From the NCBI GenBank assembly GCA_964517665.1, contig CAZFCY010000027.1:1-35300 (forward strand): 35,300 bases of DNA, in the 5' to 3' direction. This document shows positions 23,457 through 32,009 of the stretch, in pieces. This stretch comes from Congregicoccus sp964517665 (lineage in GTDB: Bacteria > Verrucomicrobiota > Verrucomicrobiia > Opitutales > Opitutaceae). The notes under the pieces were generated by a model. That model was given only the letters and a program-made list of their open reading frames with translations, was not told the DNA's origin and made no database searches. The stretch's first letter is position 1, and every line of letters begins with the position of its first letter. A program made the position numbers and the translations under genes.

Positions 23457-24344
23457 TCAGGCCTGTAAATGACGGAACGGCGCTTCCGCGGGAATGTAGG
23501 TTACGGGAACTCCGACAAGCCGTTCGCGCAGCCAGCCGGCGAGCCATTTCATGCCCGCCGACTCGGATACGCTGTGGCCGGCCACGATGAGCGCCTGCCG
23601 ACGGCCGGCGCTGATCGCATCGCGCACATACTCGCTCGTCTCCCACTCCGCGATCTCTCCCACGATCAACACGTCCACGCTCGATTGAGCGAGAAACAAA
23701 ATCTGCCGCCGCCCTCCAGAAGCTCCGACCATCAAGCCGATCCGCTCGCACGTCATCGCGGGGTCGCCCACGACACGCGGATCAGGCGCGCCCAGTTTCG
23801 CCCCAAGCTCGGCAACGACCTCCGACAAACGCCGCGGCTCGAAGCGAAAGACGTTTGTCGCATCCGGCTCCGCGTTCCCCGCCCAGCCGAGCTGATCGAC
23901 AAACGCCCGCACGACCGGGTCGGGCCGGATGCGATGCATCTGGTCGTGAAAGCGAAAGACGACGATGCCATGGTCGTCGAGAAGCCTCCGCTTCGCCTGA
24001 TATACCGCATCCCCGGAAAGCCATTCCGTTTCGTCACGATGGTTATAAAACGTGGGTTCGTGCGTGACGATAAGGTTGGAGCCTGTGGCGACCGCGCCCT
24101 TGATGACTTCGATGTTGGCCATGAAAGTCGTGACCACACCGGAGAGATCCTGCGACGCATTGCCGGTCTTGACCGTATCCACCGTCTCGGCGCCGGGTTG
24201 TTTCGAGACTGTTCCGACCAGCAGATCAATGACATCCTGAACCGTATGCGCTGCCGGCTTCATTTCGCTTCCGTCCGATCGATGGGACAACATCGCTGCC
24301 GCGCCAGCCGCTGGCAGCATGGATATAAAATCACGGCGTTTCAT
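23457..24344 (-). CDS. Exported Nif3-like dinuclear metal-centre protein
   Basis: A 295-residue protein starting MKRRDFISMLPAAGAAAML, an RR-type export leader, followed by a Nif3/YbgI-like domain: VQDVIDLLVGTV, FMANIEVIKGAVATGSNLIVTHEPTFYN (metal-binding His region), HGIVVFRFHDQMH and, near the C-terminus, VGEIAEWETSEYV with IVAGHSVSESAGMKWL. Nif3 proteins are normally cytosolic and poorly understood, possibly hydrolases. Export and coupling to a polysaccharide lyase (its start overlaps the lyase end by 14 bases) suggest a periplasmic role in this locus; that is inference. Confidence 0.75.
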   Translation of the reverse strand: MKRRDFISMLPAAGAAAMLSHRSDGSEMKPAAHTVQDVIDLLVGTVSKQPGAETVDTVKTGNASQDLSGVVTTFMANIEVIKGAVATGSNLIVTHEPTFYNHRDETEWLSGDAVYQAKRRLLDDHGIVVFRFHDQMHRIRPDPVVRAFVDQLGWAGNAEPDATNVFRFEPRRLSEVVAELGAKLGAPDPRVVGDPAMTCERIGLMVGASGGRRQILFLAQSSVDVLIVGEIAEWETSEYVRDAISAGRRQALIVAGHSVSESAGMKWLAGWLRERLVGVPVTYIPAEAPFRHLQA

Positions 24345-26679
24345 GGCCTGAATCCCGTCCCTGCCGAACGAAACTGATGGCGCTCTTCGATGCATCGTAC
24401 GCGAACTCCGTTTCAGCGCCGTTGACCCGCAAGGAGCGGGGCCGGGCGCCGACGAAAAACGACAGTTCGGCCCCGGGCTGTGAATGAACGACGACCTCGG
24501 CATCGACACCCGGGCGATGGACGGCGGTGAACTTGGAGAAGCAATCGAGGATCGCCACGCCGCGATGTCGCAAGTAGCTTCCAAAGACGACGAAGTATCG
24601 CGAAACGTTTTCGGGATTCGCCGTCGCCTCATCGACCGAACGAGTCAGTCCGAGCATATACGCATCCGTATCCCAACCCGCGATGGATTGATGGCTGTTG
24701 AAGTGCATGCGCCGGCCGTCCGCCTCGAGGTTGAGATAAACGTCAGTGACCTCCGTTCGCGTCCGCACCCTCGCCCCGACCACTCCGGGTTCCCGCAGCA
24801 ATTCGACCTGCGGGACGTCCGCGGCCCGGTCGACCGGTTGCGGCACGATCGCGACCAGGAACTTCTGTTCGCGGGCCGGCTCCGGAGGCGAGAAGGCCAG
24901 GTAGGTCGTCGGTTCGTCGGGACGACCCGGGGCAAGTCCCGCTTTCTCGCGAACAACCGGCTCGGGAGGAAACAACATGGTCACGCGAGCCAGCGCCGGA
25001 CCGTTGACAACGTCAACCCGCGCGTTCGTCAGCCGCGCCTCCCCGGCGTAGTGGAGAAGCCAGTCGAATCGCCCCGCCTGGTGGGCGAGGATGTCGTCGA
25101 ATATCAAGATGGCGCCGCCGACCCAGAGCCAGTGCCGGTAGTTGCGCGAAAAGTGAGGGGACATTGGACCGGTCGCATCAGCGTAGAGGTATTTGAGGCC
25201 GGCCCCATCGATGAGATCGCGAATCTTTCCGGGAAACTTTGCGCCGCGTTCGTGCACATCCTCGCGCGGCTGGCCTTCGTCGTTGAACAGGACGACGTTG
25301 TGCGCGCGGCTGGAGACGTAGTAGTCTATATATTCCCGCCGCGAGTAGGAGCAGGTTCCGGAGTCGATCAGAAGCGGCCGCCCCGCGTGGTAGAGCACGA
25401 AGGAGCCGGCGTCCGCGTGCGCGTGGTTCCAACTGTCGCCGCAGCGCACCGCCAACAGAGTCGCGTCCTCCTCCCAACCCGTCCTCAGCATCGCCCATCC
25501 AATCCCGTGATAAGCGATTGAAGTCGGAAGTGTATTTGCCGAAAGAACCGCGCTGGCATCCAGACACAGCAAGGCCAGGGGATCGGCGGACTGGTCGCCG
25601 TGGCGCCGCAGATACCAGAGCGCCAGTTCGCGGTCGTGCCCCAAGGCGGCGAGCAGGCGCATCGAGCGGACGCCATTCGACCTCAGGTAGGAATCGCCGA
25701 AGTCCACCGACATGTCTCCCGCGCTCGCCGGATAAAGGGCATGAACAAAGAACTCCCCCGCGCGATCCAGCAACGGCATGGGCGCCGGGGCCGTCGCGAG
25801 GACGTTCATCCGCGCCATCCGGAAAAGCAGATATTCGCAGAGCGCGTACTCGGCGTAGGAAACGCTTTCGTAAAAAGCGCCAGCGGGATCGAAGTTGGCG
25901 GGCTTGTTGTGCAGCACGTGGCCTTGATACTGAAAGAAGCCGGCCAGCGCTGTATCGACTTCATCCAACCAACCGTCGGCGTGTTCATTGTCGTCAAGGA
26001 CTGCGAGCAGGCCGATGCCGGCGCCGGACACGCATACACTCCACCAGTTGTGACCCATCGAATCGAGCGCGTGCATGCGCGTTTCCGGAAGAACCCAATC
26101 GCGCAACAGCGGCTCGATGCCGAGCCGCGTCATGCCGGAATGGATATCCTGCCGCTCGTCGATGGATAAATAGTCGTCCAACGCGTCACATCCCGCCGCG
26201 CAGCCGACGGTGAACGCGGCCGTCCACAAATCGCTGTTCCACGGCGGTTTTCGACTGAGCATTCCCGGGCTGCTCCAGCGTAGGAAGCGCAGGCTGTTCT
26301 GCATGGCCCGACTCAGCGTCTTCGCGTATTGTTCGCCGCCCGTGATACGCCACGCCAGCCCGAGCACGAAGGCCATCTCGACAAGCTGGCGGCTGGCGCG
26401 AGGGAAACTGGCATTGCCTCCCGTTCCGATATTCGCCTCCTCGAAAGAAACAAGCGGCGCGCGCAGAAGCTCGTCAGCGCGCGCCATCAGGGTCGTCCAG
26501 CGCGCGCGCAGGTCGGGATCATGTTCCAGGCGCGCGCGAAGACGCGCCAGATGTTCGGCCGTGAAGAACAGCGCCCTGTCTTTCCGCGGCTTCGCCACGT
26601 TTGCTCCCGGAGAAAGCTGAACCGTGGAGGCCGCGGCAATCAATCCCAGGCTGGTTCGTAGAAAATCGCGTCGCTGCAT
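24331..26679 (-). CDS. Heparinase II/III family polysaccharide lyase
   Basis: A 782-residue exported protein with an RR-type leader (MQRRDFLRTSLGLIAAAST). An alpha/alpha toroid domain spans about 40-375, with NSDLWTAAFTVGCAAGCDAL and LDSMGHNWWSVCVSGAG; the N and H there are the usual catalytic neighbourhood. A heparinase II/III beta-sandwich part follows at about 400-620, with HADAGSFVLYHAGRPLLIDSG, SRREYIDYYVSSRAHNVVLF and further strands. Such enzymes cleave uronic-acid polysaccharides by beta-elimination, leaving an unsaturated uronyl end, the substrate type of the GH88 enzyme encoded upstream. The exact polymer (alginate, glycosaminoglycan, ulvan or other) cannot be told. Confidence 0.85.
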   Translation of the reverse strand: MQRRDFLRTSLGLIAAASTVQLSPGANVAKPRKDRALFFTAEHLARLRARLEHDPDLRARWTTLMARADELLRAPLVSFEEANIGTGGNASFPRASRQLVEMAFVLGLAWRITGGEQYAKTLSRAMQNSLRFLRWSSPGMLSRKPPWNSDLWTAAFTVGCAAGCDALDDYLSIDERQDIHSGMTRLGIEPLLRDWVLPETRMHALDSMGHNWWSVCVSGAGIGLLAVLDDNEHADGWLDEVDTALAGFFQYQGHVLHNKPANFDPAGAFYESVSYAEYALCEYLLFRMARMNVLATAPAPMPLLDRAGEFFVHALYPASAGDMSVDFGDSYLRSNGVRSMRLLAALGHDRELALWYLRRHGDQSADPLALLCLDASAVLSANTLPTSIAYHGIGWAMLRTGWEEDATLLAVRCGDSWNHAHADAGSFVLYHAGRPLLIDSGTCSYSRREYIDYYVSSRAHNVVLFNDEGQPREDVHERGAKFPGKIRDLIDGAGLKYLYADATGPMSPHFSRNYRHWLWVGGAILIFDDILAHQAGRFDWLLHYAGEARLTNARVDVVNGPALARVTMLFPPEPVVREKAGLAPGRPDEPTTYLAFSPPEPAREQKFLVAIVPQPVDRAADVPQVELLREPGVVGARVRTRTEVTDVYLNLEADGRRMHFNSHQSIAGWDTDAYMLGLTRSVDEATANPENVSRYFVVFGSYLRHRGVAILDCFSKFTAVHRPGVDAEVVVHSQPGAELSFFVGARPRSLRVNGAETEFAYDASKSAISFVRQGRDSGHETP

Positions 26680-26735
26680 GGAAAATGAGTCGGTGACCGT
26701 GGTTTCTCTTCAGATCGCTTGACGACGATCTCGTT

Positions 26736-27920
26736 TTATAAACTGCGCCGCGCCCGGAGCAACGCTTCCAGGAAGTAGTAGTCCGCATAGACGAGCGGCA
26801 CATCGATCTCGGAACCTTGCGGGTGGTTCCCGGTCGCGTGCATCAAAAGAAAGCATCCATTGCCGCCAGGTGGCGCGCGATATCGGTCGGATGACAGCGC
26901 GCGGATCTGCGCGTGGGCAAATTCTCGATATGTTTCAGCGTGCTCCGCGGGGACAAGCGTGGACAACTCGAGCAACGCCGAGCAAATGATGGCCGCGGCG
27001 GAGACGTCGCGCGGTGTCGCCGGCTCCGCCGGCGCATCGAAATCCCAATACGGCGCCTTGTCTTCGGGCAGCCGCGGATGGCCGAGGATGTATTCGGCGA
27101 TGCCGATCGCCTGCCGCAAGCAAGCGGGAAGCTGTAGTTCACGATGCAGCATCGTGTATCCATACAATCCCCACGCCTGGCCACGGGCCCAGGCGGAGTC
27201 GTCCGAGAGTCCCTGATGCGTCTGCCGTGATACGACCTCGCCCGTCTCGGGGTGGTAATCGACGACATGATAACTGCTCGCGTCGTCCCGGAAGTGATGG
27301 CGCAGCGTGGTGCTGGCGTGGGAGATGGCGATATTCCGGAGGCACGGATCTCCGCCGTTTCGCGCGGCCCAGGTCAACAACTCGAGGTTCATCAGGTTGT
27401 CGATGATGACGGGAAACGCCCACTGACTCTGGCCATCCCACGATCTGATACAACCGACGGCGGGATTGAATCGCGTGCTCATGGACGCCGCGCCTTCGAG
27501 CAGGACGGCGCGATAGTGTTCGTCTCCGGTCAGGCGCCATCCGTGGCCGAAGCTGCTCGAGAGCTTGAAACCCACGTCGTGGGTCCCGCGCTCGCGCTTC
27601 GCGTCCTCCACCTTCGCGGTGTATTCGCGGGCGGCGTTTCTCCACTTCGGATCGCCGGTGGCCTCGAACAAAAACCAGAGGCAACCCGGGAAAAAGCCGC
27701 TCGTCCAATCGCTCACCGGCACGCGCATCAGTTCGCCTTCCGCCCAGGATCGCGGCAGCCCGGACTGGCCGTCCATCTGCGCGAGCATGCGCTCATACTG
27801 GGCCGCCGCGAAGGACAGGCTGTCATCGATGATGCCGGCCAGCGGCCGTTCGCCCGCGGAATGCGCGACCGGCGAAACCGCCGTCGAAAAAAGCATCGAG
27901 GTTAATATAATTTTCCGCAT
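26736..27920 (-). CDS. Glycoside hydrolase family 88 unsaturated uronyl hydrolase
   Basis: A 394-residue (alpha/alpha)6-barrel enzyme with a signal peptide (MRKIILTSMLFSTAVSPVAHS). The family residues are clear: SDWTSGFFPGCLWFL, THDVGFKLSSSFGHG with D116, and FPVIIDNLMNLELL with D174. The two Asp match those known as catalytic in GH88. DSAWARGQAWGLYGY, PYWDFDAP and DVSAAAIICSALL follow. It removes the unsaturated uronic acid from lyase products, probably in the periplasm. It lies 56 bases upstream of the lyase gene and 143 bases after the TonB-dependent receptor. ATG 27920 is set by the signal peptide. Confidence 0.92.
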   Translation of the reverse strand: MRKIILTSMLFSTAVSPVAHSAGERPLAGIIDDSLSFAAAQYERMLAQMDGQSGLPRSWAEGELMRVPVSDWTSGFFPGCLWFLFEATGDPKWRNAAREYTAKVEDAKRERGTHDVGFKLSSSFGHGWRLTGDEHYRAVLLEGAASMSTRFNPAVGCIRSWDGQSQWAFPVIIDNLMNLELLTWAARNGGDPCLRNIAISHASTTLRHHFRDDASSYHVVDYHPETGEVVSRQTHQGLSDDSAWARGQAWGLYGYTMLHRELQLPACLRQAIGIAEYILGHPRLPEDKAPYWDFDAPAEPATPRDVSAAAIICSALLELSTLVPAEHAETYREFAHAQIRALSSDRYRAPPGGNGCFLLMHATGNHPQGSEIDVPLVYADYYFLEALLRARRSL

Positions 27921-28006
27921 CGCCGCATGCGTCCACAACACTGATTTGCTGCTCGTCAAAATGGGAGAACCCCTGCCGCCCGTAAAGGTGGCGGGGCCTG
28001 GAGATG

Positions 28007-28039
28007 AAAAGGGTCGGCGCTTTGACAGCGCGCCGGCCC
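28007..28039 (-). terminator. Rho-independent terminator after the first TonB-dependent receptor
   Basis: On the minus strand, GGGCCGGCGC pairs with GCGCCGACCC (ten pairs, one mismatch) around a nine-base loop and is followed by TTTT. It lies 24 bases past the receptor stop, so the GH88-lyase genes either have their own promoter or depend on read-through. Confidence 0.8.
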
Positions 28040-28063
28040 TCGCAATTCCATACAACCGCACTT

Positions 28064-31000
28064 TTAAAACTCGATCGTGTTGGTCAGCGTGAACGCCCGC
28101 GGCTCCGGGATGCGATACGCGGCGCCGGTGTTGTCTGGATTGACCGAGGTGCGGATCAGATCGTCGTCGGCAAGCAGGTTGCGGACGTTGAGCTGAATCC
28201 TCCAGTTATACCTGCCGCTGATTTTGCGTTCGTAGCCCAGCCACAGGTCGAGAGCGCCAAGGTCCGATCCATAGTACGGGTTGGCGAAATCGAAGATCTC
28301 GCCACCGAACCCGTCGGAGATCACGGGGTAACCCGTCACGAGCTTGTCGCTCCAGCGATAACCGCCGCCCAAGTTGAGACCCTTGCGCCAGCCATCACTC
28401 TGAAAGGCATAATTGGCGATGATATTGGCGGTCCATGGCTTCAACTCGGGAACCTTGGTGTTCTGCGCGGCGATGAACCGGCCGACCGTGGAATAAACGT
28501 CCGTGTTGAAGAACGTGCGGAGATCTGCGTTGCCCGTGGTCGAATACGGGTCCACCGTGCGATCCGTATTGGAGTTGGAGAAGAGGCGCATATCCCCGGC
28601 GGGCCCGTCGAAGAAAGGCCGGCGCAGTTCGAGGTAGTCCAGATAGCCCTGGGCCAGATCGAAGCGACGGGCCTCCGTCTTGGTGATGTTCAGGATCAGC
28701 GAGAGGCCGCGAATCGGATTGGCGGACAATTCGAACTCGGCGCCCTTCGATTGGGTCGTGCCGGTGATCTGTGCGGTGGCCGTCCGACCGCTGATGGCCT
28801 GGCCCTCGGCAAGCGGCGGGCCTTCGGGCGCGAAGAAGAGGGCGGGATTGATGCCGGTGGCGGCGAGGAAGGCGTCCGGCGGGGGATTGTTCATGATGGC
28901 CTCGATCGCGTTGTATTGCATCGCCGCGGTGGCATCCAGTTCGGCTTGTGTGTAGGCCGTGCGGACCGTGCCGGGGGCATAAGGCTCGTTGCCGCCATTC
29001 CATTGCGGGCCGCCGTTGGAACGGCCATCCCAGACGGTGACGCCCGCCAGGCCGGTGGTCAGCGCCAGCGGGCCAAAGGGACGGATCGTCACCGAACGGC
29101 CCTGTGAATCATAGCCATAGATCGTGCGAACCTGCCCCGCAGGATTCTCGGGACCAACCGGCCCTTTCAAACCGGCATGCACCGCGGCCCGGCCACGGGC
29201 CCAGACTTCCGCCACGGCCCAGGAGCCGATGTTGCTGCTCAGCCCGATGTCGGCATTGGACACGGTCGTCTCATAGCGCACGACCTTGAGGCGAACCTTG
29301 TCGTCGAGCATCGACACGGCAAAGCCATATTCCCTGGTCTCGCCAGCCGGATCGGGAATGCGGCGGTTCAGGATGTCCGTGCGGCCGGGGCTCGGCTGGA
29401 AGTTTTCCGACTGGTTGTAGATGAGCTGCAGATCCATCCGGCCGGGCAGCTTTTCGCGCAAGCTCTTGGGCGTGTGGGTGACAAAGCTGTAGGTGTAGGA
29501 CTCGACCTTCACCTTCTCGCTGTCTGGTCCGAGGCGGAAGTTCGGGTCGAAGGGGAGCGCATAGCTCGTGTTGCCCACCGTCTGGCGCGGCNNNNNNNNN
29601 NGGCAGGCCGATGCCGGCGTTGGACCACGATTCGTCCTGCCGGACGGCGGCCATGGGAATCACATTGCCGCCAAACCAGTAGCCTTGCCAGACCAGCGCC
29701 GCGGAATCCACCGTTCGCCTGGAACGACCGGCATCGCTGTATTGGCGCAGCTCTTCAGGCCGCGCTGAATTGTGCACCAGATCGAAACTGTGCGGCACGA
29801 ACAGTTTGGTGGCGCTATCGAGGTTCCGAACCGGCGTCCTGGAGCCAACCTGAGGGAAACCTTGCATGCGCGGCAGGTGGATGCCCGAAGCGTCTGTTCC
29901 GGTCAGCTTGGTGTTCGTCAGGTAATAGAGCGCATATGCGGGAGTGCGGCTGGTCTGGTAATACGGATTGCCCGGCGTGTTCAACTCGTACGACGTGTCG
30001 GTGAAAAAATCGCCGCCGTTGGCGCCGAAGTTCTCGTCCTCGTAGCGCGAGGCGAGCAGGGTGAAGCGGTTTTCCCCGAGCAGGCGGCCCAGGGTGGATT
30101 CGCGACCGGAGATCTTGTTGAAGTCCAGGTTGAAGAATCCGGTGGCGCGATAGGACGTTTTGATATTGCGGTCCCAACTGAAGCTGCTGCCGCGGGCGCC
30201 GACGACATAAGGACGACCCAACATCGGATTCACGGGGTCCGCCCGCTCCGCAAAGTCGCCGCCGGCCGGGTCGGGTGAGCCGCCGATGATGCCCCCGGCA
30301 TAGGCGCCCATCACATCGACAGCGATGCCGTAGCCGCTCGAACCGAGGAAACTGTGCCGGCCATCATGCACCTCCTGCCGGTCGTAGGTGAGTTCGTAGC
30401 CGAACATATCATCCTGAAAGGTCTGGCGAAACGCCACGTTGTAGGCGTCGAAGTCGATGAACTCGCCCTTGATGTTCCCGTCGAGCAGGTTCTCGTAGGA
30501 ATCGAAGATCGAACGGTCGGTGATCACACGATTCTTGAAGCCGTTGAACCTCCATCCGGGCATCCGCAATTTGGACGCGATGCGCGCGTAGCCGTGAATG
30601 CCCTGATGAAAGACGCCGCTGCCGAACCAGGTTCCCTGGCCGCTCAGGTTGTGTGGATAGGCGATGCCGAGCGGCACACCCTGCAGGTAGGTCGTGATTG
30701 TGCCCCCAGTCGTAAGCTGGTCGCCTGCGGCGGTGGCGATGGAATGATATTGCTGCTCGAGTGTTGTGCTGGTTCGGAACGGCACGCCCGATCCCTGTAT
30801 CGGGACCAGCTCGCCAAACCAGGGCGTAATGAAGTCGTTGGGCGGAGCGGGCCGGGGCAGGTTGGAGGCGACGTCACCGTGCTCGTAGGTCGCCGTGAGC
30901 GAGGTCTTGATCGAGCCTCTGTTCAGGAAGGCGGGATCCCAGCGCACGGCGCCGAAGATGCGGTGGTCGTCGCGGAAAGCCGGTCGCTGCCTGTATTTGG

Positions 31001-31703
31001 CATCGTCATGCAGCAGCGACACCCGCAACGCCAGCTCGTCGTCGATCAGCTCCTTGTTGAAGTCCGCGGTGAAGCGGACCGAACCGAAGTTGTCCACCTT
31101 GTTTTCGATCCTGTTGGAATCTTTGAAGGCGGCGTGATTGAGGCTGGCGTTGACGATGCCCGCGGGACTGCCGAGGCCGAACAGCACGGAGTTGGGACCG
31201 CGCTGGATATCCACACGGCCGACGTTGTAAGAATCCCACGGAATATCCGACAGGAAAAAATCACGAGTGTTGTCGGCCTGGGCCAGGCCACGCACGCGGG
31301 AGCTGCCATAACGGACCGCGCCGGCATTCACATCGTCACCGGCGCCGAGGAAGTTGCCGCCCGGGGCATTGATTTCGGCATTGGGAGTATAAACAAGCAG
31401 TTGCGCGGCATTGGTGCTGCCGGTGTCTTCGAGGAACTTGGAAGTGATGACCGTGATCGACGAGCCCACATCCTTGATGTCCGTGCGGATGCGGGTGCCG
31501 GCCAGTGTATATTGCGCGGAATAACCCTCGTCCTCCGAGGCATCCACGACAAATGGTGAAAGAACGATGGCGTCTTCATCGGCAGCCTCGCCGGCGTTCG
31601 AGCCGGAGGGCGTGGGGGCTGTCGCCTGACCTACAAGCAGAGAGGCGCCTGCCGACAGCATGACAGCGAGCAGGACCCCGATTGGGAGGTGTCTGGTTTT
31701 CAT
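28064..31703 (-). CDS. TonB-dependent receptor (copy 1), interrupted by a 10-N gap
   Basis: An outer-membrane receptor importing a ligand with TonB energy, probably an oligosaccharide given the neighbours. It has a signal peptide (MKTRHLPIGVLLAVMLSAG, cleavage near VGQA), a likely TonB-box region DAIVLSPFVVDASEDEGY, a plug domain (LAGTRIRTDIKDVGSSITV, IQRGPNSVLFGLGSPAG) and a long beta-barrel ending LTNTIEF with the terminal Phe expected for barrel insertion. The frame is broken only by the N run at 29592-29601. GGC occurs on both sides of the N; merging them gives G-I-G-L-P-R-Q-T-V-G-N as in copy 2, and a total of 1208 residues. No SusD-like partner is present. Confidence 0.92.
29592..29601. 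other. 10-N scaffold gap inside receptor copy 1
   Basis: The three bases before the gap (29589-29591) and after it (29602-29604) are both GGC. Collapsing 13 bases makes both halves of the receptor one frame (3627 bases = 1209 codons), which agrees with the paralogue. The gap is thus very likely an artefact of contig joining with no missing sequence. Confidence 0.8.
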
Positions 31704-32009
31704 AGCGTATGGTTTCGTCCGAGTGCAGAATGGGCCGGCATCTGGAGATGCGTCACCTTTCACGCCTCGTGAAAGGCGGAATGATGCTTCGTGGTGGCTT
31801 CGACAGAGCCATCTCCAGAGCGCGTCGTGTCGTTCAGGGATAAAGTTGGAGGCGTTCCTTGCTAAGGATGCCCCATCTTCCGGAACCCTCTAAGAACTTT
31901 GTGGAAAATCTCGTCGCTGCGCGACCGACAGTAAATAAATCGCGGCTGAAGCCGCTCCTGCCACCAGGGACGAAGCCAATCCCGCGCTCGAGCGTGCCGC
32001 ACGAGGCGA
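31704..32009. other. Intergenic region between the two receptor genes
   Basis: No gene is seen in these 306 bases. The part next to copy 1 should carry its promoter and ribosome-binding site, but no clear -35/-10 pair stands out. The part next to copy 2 contains a small hairpin that may end its transcript. Confidence 0.5.
31942..31955 (-). terminator. Possible terminator / REP-like hairpin after receptor copy 2
   Basis: On the minus strand GCGGC-TTCA-GCCGC forms a tight stem with a tetraloop, followed by GATTTATTT. It lies about 55 bases after the stop of copy 2. The GCGGCTTCAGCCGC core is also typical of dispersed REP-like palindromes. Confidence 0.45.
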
